The notes under the pieces are model-generated. The model had not been told where the DNA came from and made no database searches. It worked only from the letters and a program-made list of their open reading frames with translations. From Planctomycetota bacterium (GTDB taxonomy: Bacteria > Planctomycetota > Phycisphaerae > UBA1845 > UTPLA1), in contig JADJRI010000013.1 in assembly GCA_016712275.1 (NCBI GenBank), positions 62,001 to 126,000 on the forward strand: DNA of 64,000 nt. Direction: 5' to 3'. Both the position numbers and the translations under genes were made by a program. Positions within the stretch are counted from its first letter, which is position 1, and every line of letters begins with the position of its first letter. Shown in pieces: positions 50,474 through 61,166 of the stretch.

Positions 50474-52738
50474 TCAACCTCCAAGCATGACCACGACGAA
50501 CGTGGGCACATCCCGCCCGTCTGCAGTCCCGTCGCCCGTCAGATCGCTTGCCGTCACATGAACCGGATTTGTGTCGTTGCCCAGCAGGACCGCGACGAAG
50601 ATCGCCAGATCGGCTTCGTTCACCTGTCCGTCGTCGTTGATGTCGCCAATGGTGGGAACTGTGTTCGACACCGTCAACACGGCGATGCCTCGGCTGATGC
50701 AGCTCATCCACAATTCGTAGCCGTTGGGGATGAGCTTGATTTCCAGGTCGAGGATCCCCGCGTGGGGGAGGCCGCCCCATTGCCACGCGCCGCCGGGCGG
50801 CGCTGGGAAGGTGCCAATGTTCGTGCCGTCCCACCAGAGCAGCCCGGCGTCGGTGGACGGATACTCGCTGTCATAGGTCATCCATAGGCGCCCATCAGGC
50901 GTAACCAAAATCGGGCGGACGTGCTCCCCCGGAAAAGGCCAACCGAGATCGTGCTGCCACATCTGGGAGTTGCCCGTGTTGGCGTCGATGCGGATCAGCG
51001 TGCTGCCCGTGCTGTTGAACTGGCCCCAGGTTCCCACCCAGGCGATGCCGTTGTGGTCCGCCGCCAGCCCGGTGAAGAGACCTCCCATGGCGGCAACTTG
51101 TGGGAAGTCATCGATCGTACGCACGAAGGTGTACGCGCCGTCGGTCCGCGCGATCTCCCAATCCTGGTTCGCCCAGATGGTTCCCGCCCGATCGGGGTCG
51201 GCCTGGAGCGCCATGCCCCAACCGGCATTGCGGACGGTTGTAAATGTCCCACCGCTGAAGTAGCCGAGCCCACCGTAATGCCCGATCGCCCAGAGGCGGC
51301 CTAATGAATCTTCACGGTACTGTCGAATCCCATCGACGAACCCCGGGACGGTGTTCCACTCGCTGGTCGCAGCGTCGATCTCGTGGGTGAAGTTGAACAT
51401 CGGGTTAACGGCGACTTTGCCGGTGGAGGGACGCGCACAAATCGCTTCGCTGTTGTCCGTGGGGAAGGGCCAGTCATACCCGAGCCCGTAGGTTATCTGG
51501 TCCCAGCACGTCCACCGAATTCCGTCGAACTTGACCATTCCGCCGATGCCCGCGCCAGCGTTGGCGCAGGCGTACACATCGCCGGTCTGCGCATCGACGG
51601 TGAGATCGTTGTTGAAGAGGTCGAATTGGCTGGTGTTGGTGATGCGATAGCGTTGCCAGATGCCGTTCATGGGGTCGCGGCGGATTGCTCCGCCCTGGCT
51701 CGATCCACAGACCCAGACCGTGCCGTCGGGCGCAAAGTCCAGATCGTCGATGAACGCGTTGTGCGGCACCGTTCCAAGGTCCGTCCACGATGAACCATTG
51801 AATTGGTGAAGGCGATACGCCCCATTGGGCGCGATCACAATTAGGTATGCTTGCATGTTCCCGTAGGCCTTGAGGGCCCCGAAGGGCGCGGAACTCCCGG
51901 CGTACAGTGGGGGCAACGGGGGATTGACCCACGAGCCGTCGGGCCGCTTGCAATTGAGCGTCCATTGCCCCTGATCGTCCGCAAGCCTGAGCATCCACAC
52001 GTTGCCGGCATCGTCCATGGAGTCTTTCGACATCAGGGCGACGGGGTTGCCGATGGCATAGGGTATGTGGGTCCATACCTGCGTGGTGCTGTCCCAACGA
52101 TCCATTCCTGACGACCCTTCCCCCGAGGTCCAGAGGTAGTAGCCGCCAGTGGTCTTGGTTTGGGCAGAGATCGTGCCGCCGCCGCGCCCGTCAAAGTGCG
52201 TCCACGCATTGGTCGCGGGGTTGTATCGGGTCAAGCCACCGCCGGCCCAGAACACAGATTGCGCCGAGACCCAGATCGTGCCGTCCGGCGCGAGCGTAAC
52301 GTCCATCGTGCGCCCGGCAGGGCCGAGTTCTCGGGGCCGAACTTTACGAGAGTGCTCGGGCCGTCCGCGAGACTCATGCGGAGCAATCCGCGCCATGTGC
52401 CGAGCCACAGGTTGCCCAGACCATCGGCAACCATGTCACTCACCCGGGACGTGCCAACATCGTTGGCACTCCCGAACGCAGGGTAGTCGATGTTGGATAC
52501 GTTGATCCATCGGTTCTCTGCTTGGACAAACTTGGCGATTCCCCCTTCCTCGGCGATGGGGTCGTACCCGCCGATCCACGGATCTCCATCGGGCCCGATC
52601 CATATCGATTCGTTGTAATCTCCTTGTATCCCGGTGTTGCCCGGTCGATAGTAGCCAGGAGTATTGGGGATCCGCTTCTAAACTTGCGGCAGCGAGGGCA
52701 ACCAATACTAAGACAATTAAACTGCTTCGAGCTCGCAT
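50474..52738 (-). CDS. Secreted two-component-propeller-like protein with dockerin tail, frameshifted near N-terminus
   Basis: The start at 52738 gives a clear signal peptide ('SSLIVLVLVALAAASLEADP'). Several frame changes lie between about 52300 and 52700. From 52300 leftward the frame is open for over 600 residues: 'MDVTLAPDGTIWVSAQSVFW', 'DLDFAPDGTVWVCGSSQGG', 'RILVTPDGRLWMTYDS'-like blades, then 'GDINDDGQVNEADLAIF' and 'SDLTGDGTADGRDVPTF'. It is paralogous to 37336-39638, sharing for example the 'WDQITYGLGYDWPFPTDNSE' region. The repeats form a two-component-regulator-type propeller, here probably a surface module. Confidence 0.75.
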
Positions 52739-52819
52739 ATATGTTCCTTTGTAGAGAACAAGCTTCGTGTTTCGAAATCCGTGGTATGAACAGATTCACA
52801 ACCCGGTGATTCTCGTACG

Positions 52820-54016
52820 TCATTGAAGGACCGAATCGACAAACGCCTGTGCATCGCGACCGTCAACTTCGCCGTCCAAATTCAAATCACTTGCGTTCAC
52901 GTGTAAGGCATTTGTGTCGTCGCCCAGCAAAACTGCCACAAAAATCTCCTGGTCCGTCCAGTCAATGAGTCCGTCGCCATTCAGGTCGCCGGCAATCGAC
53001 GTAGCGATCGGTGTCAATAACACGGCACCGATCGGGCCGCTTTGGCCTTGACGCGCTGCTGCGGCAATCTGACGGGAGTTATTGATGCCGTTGGCGCCGC
53101 CGGCCTGTATGTACCAGGCACCTTGATTGGGATCGATGAGGCTACCGATCGCAAAGTAGCCTGCGTCGACAAAGTTCACGCCGGAAGTAGTAGAATAGTA
53201 GTACTGCAGCGCGTCGCCTTCGTCGTTCATCGCCGTAGCGCTTGTGGTGGTCGCGCAGCCGCCGAGGTATTCCCAGCCAATTCCATGTCGATAGCGCAAC
53301 GGAAATGTGCTGCATCCTGACCAACCGAGTATGTACCCGCAAAAGTCGTTGTGTTCATTGAGCGCCGCACCCTGAAAACCTTGCCCAATTGCCTGGAGGC
53401 AGAGGTATGTCGGTGATCTGCCCCGTGTTTAGGTCTCAGGGAGTCTTTGACCGGTCAATACAACGCGTTGGTCATTGATATCCACGCCCATCATTCCATC
53501 AGGAAGCGCAACCGGCCCATCGGCAGTGAACAACACGCCGTTGGTCGGATTCCATCCCCAGAATCCCGATCCGCCGACGATGTCGCCGACGTTGTTGATG
53601 GCGTAGGCTCCGCTGTATAGGTCTCCGGCCAGAACGCCCAGCACTTCGACATCGTAGCCCTCTGCCGTCGGTCGCCAGACCGCGGCCGTCGGTTGCGAGA
53701 TAACGTACTGATTGGGGCAGACCGAACCGACAATCACACCCGCGTCGTTGATGTCATGGGCGCGGGATGTCTGCATGCCGGGAGGCAGTGGTAACAGTTC
53801 AAACGGCTGACCATCGTGAGAGACACCGGCCACCAGGGAAGTACCATCGGGGGACATGCTTCCGCATACATCCCCTTGTGCATTGATTCCTGTTCCTGTC
53901 CAACCTGCGCCTAAGTACTGCACGCGGTAAGTAGGCACATCCCCCAAAATCGGAGCGACTTGCATGGCAAACACGAAGATAATTGCGGCAGGTTGAATGG
54001 CAGTTTTTTTGAACAT
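52820..54016 (-). CDS. Secreted HAF-repeat protein with dockerin tail, frameshifted
   Basis: From the start at 54016, the signal segment 'AAIIFVFAMQVAPILGDVPT' is followed by HAF-like repeats ('GINAQGDVCGSMSPDG', 'DINDAGVIVGSVCPNQ', 'AINNVGDIVGGSGFWG'). The frame changes near 53300-53430 and continues at 'RYRHGIGWEYLGGCATTT', ending with 'GDLNGDGLIDWTDQEIF' and 'SDLNLDGEVDGRDAQAF'. The full protein is about 400 residues. It diverges from the second ECF sigma gene with 337 bp between starts, repeating the arrangement at 45.6 kb. Confidence 0.72.
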
Positions 54017-54353
54017 TGGTAAATTTTCCTTCGAATAAAGGTCTTAAGAATTTTCCGCAATTCCGTTGGGAATCGTCTGCTTGGTTTTTGGTCCTGTGGA
54101 TCTCAAGGAAGTTCATCAAAATGGCGATGTGTCAAATGACACACCCGCGATAGTCTTGTGCGCACTTACACGCACATCCGAAAATGCCGCGATGGGGTTC
54201 GACGAAGTAGATATTGATGCTTAACCACTCCTCTATGCGTACAATGGCCTTAGAATGACTCTGACGCTGAATCATTTCGCCTTCCAACGCCATATAAGTA
54301 CTAAGCGCAACAAAACGATTTAAAGTGCCAAAAAAAACTGGGGCCCTTTTGCA
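54017..54353. promoter_or_regulatory. Divergent control region of module 2
   Basis: The region between the HAF-dockerin gene and the second sigma gene holds a perfect dyad tgtgtca-aa-tgacaca (54128-54143), a plausible operator. A stretch at about 54055-54110 loosely resembles the 45.66-kb leader (ggaatc...cgcttg), but too weakly to call homologous. Confidence 0.45.
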
Positions 54354-54911
54354 ATGACCACCGGCCAAGTGACCCAAGTTCTCACGGAACTGCGTAGCGG
54401 CAATTTGCATGCCGCGGACAAGTTGCTGCCGCTTGTTTATGACCAACTTCGCAACTTGGCGCAGCGTTACTTGTCCCAGGAAAGGGCTGGCCATACGCTT
54501 CAGCCCACCGCGCTGGTGCACGAAGCGTACATTCGAATGGTGGGCAACGCGGATTGGGAGGACCGCGCGCATTTTTTCGCCGTTGCGGCTCGTGCGATGC
54601 GGAGGATTCTCGTGGATCATGCACGAGTAAGGTCTGCGGCGAAACGCGGCGGCGGGGAAGCGCGTTGGCCGATTGAGGCGGCAGAAAACTGTGCAGAGCG
54701 ACCGGATGAGTATGTTGTCGCTTTGGATGAAGCGCTGACTAATTTGGCCGGAATCGATCCGGAACTCGCGCGACTGGTTGAGCTGCGTTTTTTCGGAGGC
54801 TTGAGTGTGGAGGAGTCGGCGGACGTACTCAAGGTGTCGGTACGCACCGTCAATCGTAACTGGGTTGTTGCAAAAGGCTGGCTTCACAGAACGATCAGTG
54901 GAGAGACTTGA
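54354..54911 (+). CDS. ECF-type RNA polymerase sigma factor (module 2)
   Basis: The 185-residue protein is of the same Sigma70_ECF type as the 45.7-kb gene: 'LLPLVYDQLRNLAQRYLSQE', 'HTLQPTALVHEAYIRMVGNA', 'FFAVAARAMRRILVDHARVR', 'AAKRGGGEA', then region 4 'ELRFFGGLSVEESADVLKVS' and 'VRTVNRNWVVAKGWLHRTI'. The stop is followed immediately by the kinase GTG with no gap, so the two are translationally coupled. No anti-sigma factor is visible. The two sigma factors are clear paralogues and probably serve separate regulons. Confidence 0.92.
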   Translation: MTTGQVTQVLTELRSGNLHAADKLLPLVYDQLRNLAQRYLSQERAGHTLQPTALVHEAYIRMVGNADWEDRAHFFAVAARAMRRILVDHARVRSAAKRGGGEARWPIEAAENCAERPDEYVVALDEALTNLAGIDPELARLVELRFFGGLSVEESADVLKVSVRTVNRNWVVAKGWLHRTISGET

Positions 54912-57471
54912 GTGACACCGCAGCGATGGCGCACAGTCAAGGAACTGGCGGCGGCGGCCAGCGAGCTTTCGGCGGGTGAGCAGTGTTCTTATCTCGTCAG
55001 GAGCTGCGGAGACGATATCGAATTGCATCGAGAAGTGGTGTCACTTTTGGAGGCCGCCAAGCAGTCTCCCGCATTTGTCGAGCGGCCTGCAATCGAATCT
55101 TTGGCACCGGAACTAACCGGAGACGCCCAACAGAGTTTGGTTGATAGGCAATTTGGCTCTTATCAGATCGTCAGGCTGATTGCGGTTGGGGGAATGGGCA
55201 GCGTCTACTTGGGAAGGCGGGCGGATCAGGAGTACCAACAGGAAGTCGCCATAAAGGTCATAAGAGGAAGCTTTCATGATGGCGAGAGTTATCGCAGGTT
55301 CTGCCAGGAGAGACAGACACTTGCAAATCTCAATCACCCAAACATCGCGCGCTTGCTGGATGGCGGACGCAGTGAAGATGGACTTCCGTATCTGGTGATG
55401 GAGTATGTCGCAGGGCAATCGATCGATGCCTTCTGCATCGAGCGCAACTTGAATCTGACAGGTCGACTCCGGTTGTTCCGAGAGGTGTGCGGGGCTGTGC
55501 ACTATGCCCACCAAAATCTCATCGTGCATCGCGATCTCAAGCCGAGCAATATTCTGGTTAATGCCGCAGGTGAGCCGAAGCTCCTCGACTTCGGGATCGC
55601 CACAGTTATTGATGCAGGCGGGACGCCGCCATCAATGTTCCACACACTCACGGTTCAACGATGTCTGACCCCGGATTATGCCAGTCCTGAGCAGATTCGT
55701 GGCGAACCCGTCACCACCGCCAGCGATGTATATTCACTGGGCGTGCTCTTGCTACGAATTGCTAACGGGCCGCCTTCCTTTCAAAACTCAAAATGGTTTG
55801 ATGCATGAAATTGCTCGCACGATTTGCGAAGATGAACCCATTCGACCGAGCACGGCTTTGCGTCGCATGGCCGTACGGTCTACGAAATCGGAATCAATTG
55901 ATCATTCGAAAACGACTGAACCTACAGCCACCATTCCTGATGAACAAACCCAGTTGCCGTGGCGACACCTGGCTGGAGATCTCGATGCGATTGTCATGAT
56001 GGCCATGCGAAAAGAGCCGCGGCGCCGCTACGAATCCGTTGAGCAGTTGTCCGACGACATTCATCGGCATTTGGAAGGGCAGCCGATCCGCGCACGGCAG
56101 AATACGTGGCGCTATCGCTGTGCCAAATTCGCTCGGCGAAACTGGGCAGCGGCAATTGCGTCCGCCGTAATGTTTGTTTCATTACTCGGCGGAGTCATCG
56201 TAAGTGTTCGCTCTGCACGCATTGCCAATCGGGAACGCGACGCGGCTCAGCAAGCGCGGCAAATCGCGCAGCAGGAGGCTGACAACGCGCGCATCGAAAC
56301 TCGAAAATCCGAAAAGGTCAGGTCATTCTTGCAGGGCATACTTGCCGCCGCGAATCCAAACCAATCAGGCCCGAATGTCACAGTGGGGGCACTACTGGAT
56401 GAGGCTGCCGAAAGAGTCGTCAGGGAATTCGGTGACGATCCCGAAATTGAATCCGCGGTCCGCAGCGCAATCGGAGATGCGTATGTCGGCCTGGGCCGGT
56501 ACCCCGAAGCTGAAATTCAGTTGAAGTCAGCACTGGCAATTCAGCGCGATTCACGATGGAGATCATGCAGATGTTGCTGCATCCTACAACATGCTCGGCG
56601 TCTTGCTGCATGCAAAAGGCGACTACGCGGCGGCACAGGCCTGCTTTGAACAATCGCTCGCGATCCACATGAGACTTTTCGGCGACGAACATTCTGATGT
56701 GGCTCAGGACCTGAACAATCTGGCGGTCATGTCGCGGCTGCAAGGAGATGATGTGAAAGCGGAGTCTATGTTGCGGCAGGCCTTGGCGATCCGTCGCCGG
56801 GTTTATGGCAATAAGCACATGGAAACGGCTCAATCCCTTAACAATCTTGTCGCTGTGATGCTCAATCGTCAGGAGTATTCGGGCGCGGAATCGCTTTGCA
56901 CCGAAGTACTGGCGATACGCCGCGAGCTTCTTGGAAACGATCATCCGCTTGTTGCACAGGCCATCCACAATCTCGGTGTGCTATTGGGAAGAATGGGCCG
57001 AATCGCCGAAGCAGAATCGTTGCTTCGACAGTCTATCGACCTCTATCGCGTAAAGTTGGGACCCGATCACCCGGATCTCGCTGGCGGCCTCCATAATCTG
57101 GGCGAACTGCTGCTTTTGGCGGGCGAAACTGAAAAGGCTGAACCACTTTTGGGCGAGTGCCTGGAGATTCGGCGTCGTTCCTTCCCGCTCGCGACGCTCG
57201 AACGGTCAAGGCACTTCAAACGCTTGGCAGCTGCCTGATTAAACTCCAAAAATACGAAGAAGCTGAACCGCTGATAATCGAGGCCAACGAGGTGCAGGAA
57301 GAATCGCTTGGTGCAAACCACTCGGCGGCACAGGCTGGTCTTACGACATTGATTGAACTTTATGAAGCATGGGACCGACCAAAAGACGCGGCACGCTATC
57401 GAGCAAAATTGACACACCAAACCGCGACCGGCCCCTCGGCGACGGGGAATCCAATTACCAAGGAAGATTGA
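54912..57471 (+). CDS. Ser/Thr protein kinase with TPR tail (module 2), frameshifted
   Basis: It starts at a GTG abutting the sigma stop codon. The order is N-terminal segment 'WRTVKELAAAASELSAGEQC', kinase motifs 'VGGMGSVYLG', 'VAIKVIRG', 'HRDLKPSNI' and 'DFGIATV', a membrane helix ('AVMFVSLLGGVIVSVRSA'), then TPRs ('AQACFEQSLAIHMRLFGDEH', 'AESMLRQALAIRRRVYGNKH'). Breaks fall near 55755 (after 'SDVYSLGVL'), 56570 and 57170; each is bridged by reading the adjacent frame. The restored protein is about 850 residues, like module 1. As read, translation would stop within the kinase domain. Confidence 0.85.
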
Positions 57472-57549
57472 TCCCTTCGTTTGACGTTGCCAGTGCACAC
57501 CAATGTCCCATCCCGTTGCCCCGGTCAATCGCAATAGAGGTTTGTGTCG

Positions 57550-59053
57550 TCAACGCATTGCGTGCAAGGAATCCACATAAGTTGTGGCATCTTCCAAAGA
57601 AATGCTGAGCGATTGCGCGGCACTCGCAAGGTCGTGATTGGCATGTTTGAAAACGGCATGGACAATCTCACGTGTCAGGTCGGCGAGCGTGGTTTGGCCA
57701 ATCTTGAATGTAACCTGAACCAATGTGCTCTCAACCGAATCGGTCGTCTTGACCTGTAGCGCATATTCAGATTCAAGATTCCCATCTGCGGGTTGGAGCC
57801 CACAAAGAGAAGAGGTAATTCTGATTCGATTTCTGGTCGGATTAAACGCCTGTTCCTGATTCGCGCGGGCCACATCAAGATCCAGGTCTTCCTCTCGAAT
57901 TGTGCGGCCTCCACAACGAAGTAACGCACGCTCCATGACTGACGACAACTCACGGACATTGCCGGGCCAATCGCAGCGGGTTAATGCCACGAGCACGTCA
58001 TCCGAAATTTTCGGAGCCGACACTCCCTTTCGGCTTGAATGCTGAATTAGGAAATGGCGCGCCAATAACGGAACATCGTCCGCACGCTCCCTTAGCGGCG
58101 GCATTTGCAGCTCAAGCACACGCAGTCGGTGATAGAGCTCCGCGCTGAAACGCCCCGCCGCTGCCAGTGCGCCAAGGTCGCGGCAAGTCGCGGCGATAAA
58201 CTGAAGATTTACGGAATGGCCGATGCGGCCGTCGCCGGCTTGAACTGAGCGCTCCTCGAGCAGGTGGAGCAAATGATCCTGTACGGCGGGTGCCAGCGCC
58301 GCCACCTCATCCAAGAACACCGTTCCCCCGTCCGCCAGTTCGAGAATTCCCTTTTCCGACTGTTCCTTTTGCGATCGCGCTTCGGCCAGAATATTTCGAC
58401 GGCCGAGATACTCGTGCTCGAATTGAGCGACCGTAAGTGTACCGCAGTGAATAGCGACAAATGGAGCTGCGCGTCGAGGGCCTTCGTTGTGCAGAATTCG
58501 GGCGATGAGTGTTTTTCCGGTGCCGGTTTCGCCGGTAAGCAGAATCGGCGGCGGAATCTCCTGGGAGACCGAAGATGCGCTGGTGATGGACGCAATCTGT
58601 TTCTTCACGTCCCGGCTGGCGGTCGAAACGCCCATGAACTGCTCAATAGAGCCATTGCCGCCTTGTTGGCGGCGGGCGCATTGGGCGCGGTCCACAGCCC
58701 TGGCATGATTGCAGGCCCGCTGAACAAGAAGTACCAATTCGCGAAGTTCCACTGGCTTGGTCAGATAGTCATAAGCCACATCTCGAACGGCAGCGACGGC
58801 AGTCTGGCGGGAGCCGTGTGCGGTAACAATCACAACCAGCGTACGCGGCGAACTTACGCACGCGCTGAAGTAACGCCATGCCGTCCATTCCAGGCAAACG
58901 CAAGTCGGCGAGAATCAGGGTCCTCGAGGAGGCCAACTGCTCGGCCGACTCCGCCGTCGCGGTATCGAACAACTCATGCCCCTCGGCACGAAGCCGGTCG
59001 ACAATGTTTTTTCGAAGAATGGCTTCGTCTTCGACGACCAGTATGCGCGACAT
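57550..59053 (-). CDS. NtrC-like response regulator without GAFTGA, frameshifted
   Basis: The receiver domain starts at 59053 ('MSRILVVEDEAILRKN') with phospho-acceptor 'LADLRLPGMDG'. A frame change near 58800-58830 leads to 'MIVTAHGSRQTAV' and 'DYLTKPVEL'. The AAA+ domain has Walker A 'LLTGETGTGKTLIARILHN', Walker B 'GGTVFLDEVAALAP' and 'RCDWPGNVRELSSVMERALL'. The sigma-54 contact loop GAFTGA is absent; the equivalent stretch reads 'YLGRRNILAEARSQKEQSE'. The Fis-like C-terminus is weak. It probably pairs with the histidine kinase 13 bp upstream. It may act without sigma-54. Confidence 0.85.
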
Positions 59054-59066
59054 CGCCGCTTCTCCT

Positions 59067-60468
59067 TAAGCGGGTTCGCCGATCGGGGCACTTTGCAATG
59101 ATTCGGAAGTGATCGGCTTCCTGGAACTTCGCGTTGAACGAGTTCGTCCTGCAAGTGGAAGGACAAGTCGAAACGACGCACCATTCGACGCATCACTCAT
59201 GAGTTCGAGCGATCCGCCGATGGATTCGGCGATGCGGCGCGCCCACGCGAGCCCACACCAGAACCACCTGAGCGAGTGGTAAAGAAAAGATCGAAAATGT
59301 GAGCAGCGGTACCAATGGGAACGCCGGCGCCACTGTCGGACACATAAAGCTCGACAACGTCAGAAGCACGCCGCATGCAAATCCGGATTGAGCCGCCCGC
59401 CGGAGTGTGATCGACCGCATTGGATAGCAATTCGAGCAGGATCGAGCCGAGTTCCTCGTCATCTCCGATGACTTCCAGCGGACACGAGTCGATTTCGACT
59501 TCAACTCGAATTCGCTTTTCCTCGAATCGAGGAAACATTTCAGTCACGATTTCGCGAACAATCGGGGCCATCCCGACCAGCGATCGATCGGATTCCGGCA
59601 TCCGTGCAAAAGTCAGGAGTCGTCTGACCCGTCGGCTCAGACGGCCGCATTCAGAATGCACATCTTCCGCGCGCCGGCGCGAATCGGCGTCCATTCGCCC
59701 CATTTCGATCATGAGTTCGGTCGAGCTGGAGATGGCCGCCAGTGGATTCTGAATTCCGTGGGCGACACCTGTGCAGACCTCTCCGATGGCGGCCAGCCGG
59801 TCACGCCGTTCGGTTTCTACGCGCTCTCGCACTTCGCGCAATTGCTGATCCGTCTTCTGAAGCCGCCGTGTGTACCAAATCATGACACCTAGAGTGGCAA
59901 CCAGTGCAGCCGCCAGGACACGTTCAAAGAGGTCCTGTCGATCCATGATTTGTGCATGTTCCAAGTGGAATTTGGCGGATTGTGACAATAATGACTCCTG
60001 CTCTCCGGAGAGGATACGCAGGGCTTGCAATCGGTGTTTTTCGATGCTTGCAATAGCGTCCCGTGGCCCCACACCGGTTCTGGCTTGCCCCACTATTACA
60101 AATTGGGTTAACTGATTTTGCTCAATGCTGATCTTCGTAACCAGTTCCCAGAATTTTTTCATTCGCTTGCTGTTCAGAAGCGTCCGCGATTTCAGCGCTC
60201 CCAGAGTGCCTGAGATTTGTCGAGCAATTTGGAGTACTTCATGTTTCGCGGCATCTGCGTCAGCTCGAAAGGCATGCAGTGACAACTGATTGAGTGCTTG
60301 AGAAAGCGATGCAATTTCTCGCTGCCTTGCATCGAGGGTCGCTGTATGTCTTAATAGTCCGCCAAACGCTGACAACGTCTGATGATGCAACCCGATTCCC
60401 GCAAGAATGACCAATGCGTCGAATGCCGCGAGCAGGATATACAACTGATGCCAACGAATGCGTGCCAT
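59067..60468 (-). CDS. Membrane sensor histidine kinase, frameshifted near C-terminus
   Basis: From the ATG at 60468: TM1 'LYILLAAFDALVILAGIGLH', an extracytoplasmic helical sensor of about 150 residues, TM2 'VLAAALVATLGVMIWYTRRL', H-box 'CTGVAHGIQNPLAAISSS', N-box 'LELLSNAVDHTPAGG', G1 'VSDSGAGVP', F-box 'IFDLFFTTRSGGSGVG'. A one-base frame change near 59260 leads to 'LAWARRIAESIGGSLELMSD' and the end at 59067. The restored protein is about 466 residues. It should phosphorylate the downstream regulator. No HAMP or PAS domain is seen. The signal is unknown. Confidence 0.85.
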
Positions 60469-60511
60469 TGTCTTCGATGTCCCCAGACGCCGATCAAGGC
60501 CGTTCGATGAA

Positions 60512-61159
60512 TTAAGGTCTGCACTTGCCGCACGGCGCGCAGCCTGAATCAAAGGCAGCGGACGTACCCTTGATTTCTATCATGGCGGTTTGCGCGTCAC
60601 GCACTTTCACGCAGTCTGGCCGGTGAAAAGATGCGCCGACTTCGTCAAGCATGAATGGACCATCCGTCGCAGGCTCCAACGTTTGCCAAATTCCCCTCCG
60701 CTCACGCCGGGCTTCGTTTTGAGCAATCAGGAACTCCTGCCTGAATTTCTGGTGGCCGCGACGGAGTTTTGCGAAAGCCAGTCCCTCGCGCAGCAACCGT
60801 TCATTGATCGAAGTGTCATTGGCATAGACATAGGCTTGGAGACGTCCCTTGTCATCTTCCTTCTCGTCGTCGAACAACAGCCGCACACCCTCTTCGGCGA
60901 CCCACTTGGTGAGCGTCTCGCGGGATTCCGCCGAATTGGGCTCGTCATCGTAGGGAAGGCGTAGTCCGGCAAACTCGACGATCCGGCCGTCTTTGAGTTT
61001 CAGGTGATCGCCGCTCAGCCTTCTGACTTCGCCGCCGACGTGAAATCGCTCGACCTTGCTACCGCTCTGAATTACGCCGAAAACTATTCCCGCGCCAATG
61101 GCCACAGTGACGGCACCGCCGATTATCCCCCATCGCATTCCTGTCATGTTCATCTCCAT
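60512..61159 (-). CDS. SNase-like (thermonuclease-fold) membrane protein with Cys-rich end
   Basis: From the start at 61159 ('MEMNMTGMRWGIIGGAVTVA'), a single N-terminal membrane helix is followed by a staphylococcal-nuclease-like barrel: 'LKDGRIVEFAGLRLPYDDEP', 'VRLLFDDEKEDDKGRLQAYV', 'NERLLREGLAFAKLRRGHQK' and 'EARRERRGIWQT'. Some catalytic residues of SNase (the second Arg/Glu set) are hard to place, so activity is uncertain. The end 'FHRPDCVKV' and 'SGCAPCGKCRP' resembles the metal-binding tail seen on other SNase-like proteins. It is packed between a prepilin-like gene (7 bp) and the histidine kinase gene (43 bp). Confidence 0.8.
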   Translation of the reverse strand: MEMNMTGMRWGIIGGAVTVAIGAGIVFGVIQSGSKVERFHVGGEVRRLSGDHLKLKDGRIVEFAGLRLPYDDEPNSAESRETLTKWVAEEGVRLLFDDEKEDDKGRLQAYVYANDTSINERLLREGLAFAKLRRGHQKFRQEFLIAQNEARRERRGIWQTLEPATDGPFMLDEVGASFHRPDCVKVRDAQTAMIEIKGTSAAFDSGCAPCGKCRP

Positions 61160-61166
61160 CCTAATC

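Noticed and set aside
54055..54110. Third copy of the ECF leader upstream of the second sigma gene
   Set aside because: Only short scattered matches (ggaatc, cgcttg); not convincing as homology.
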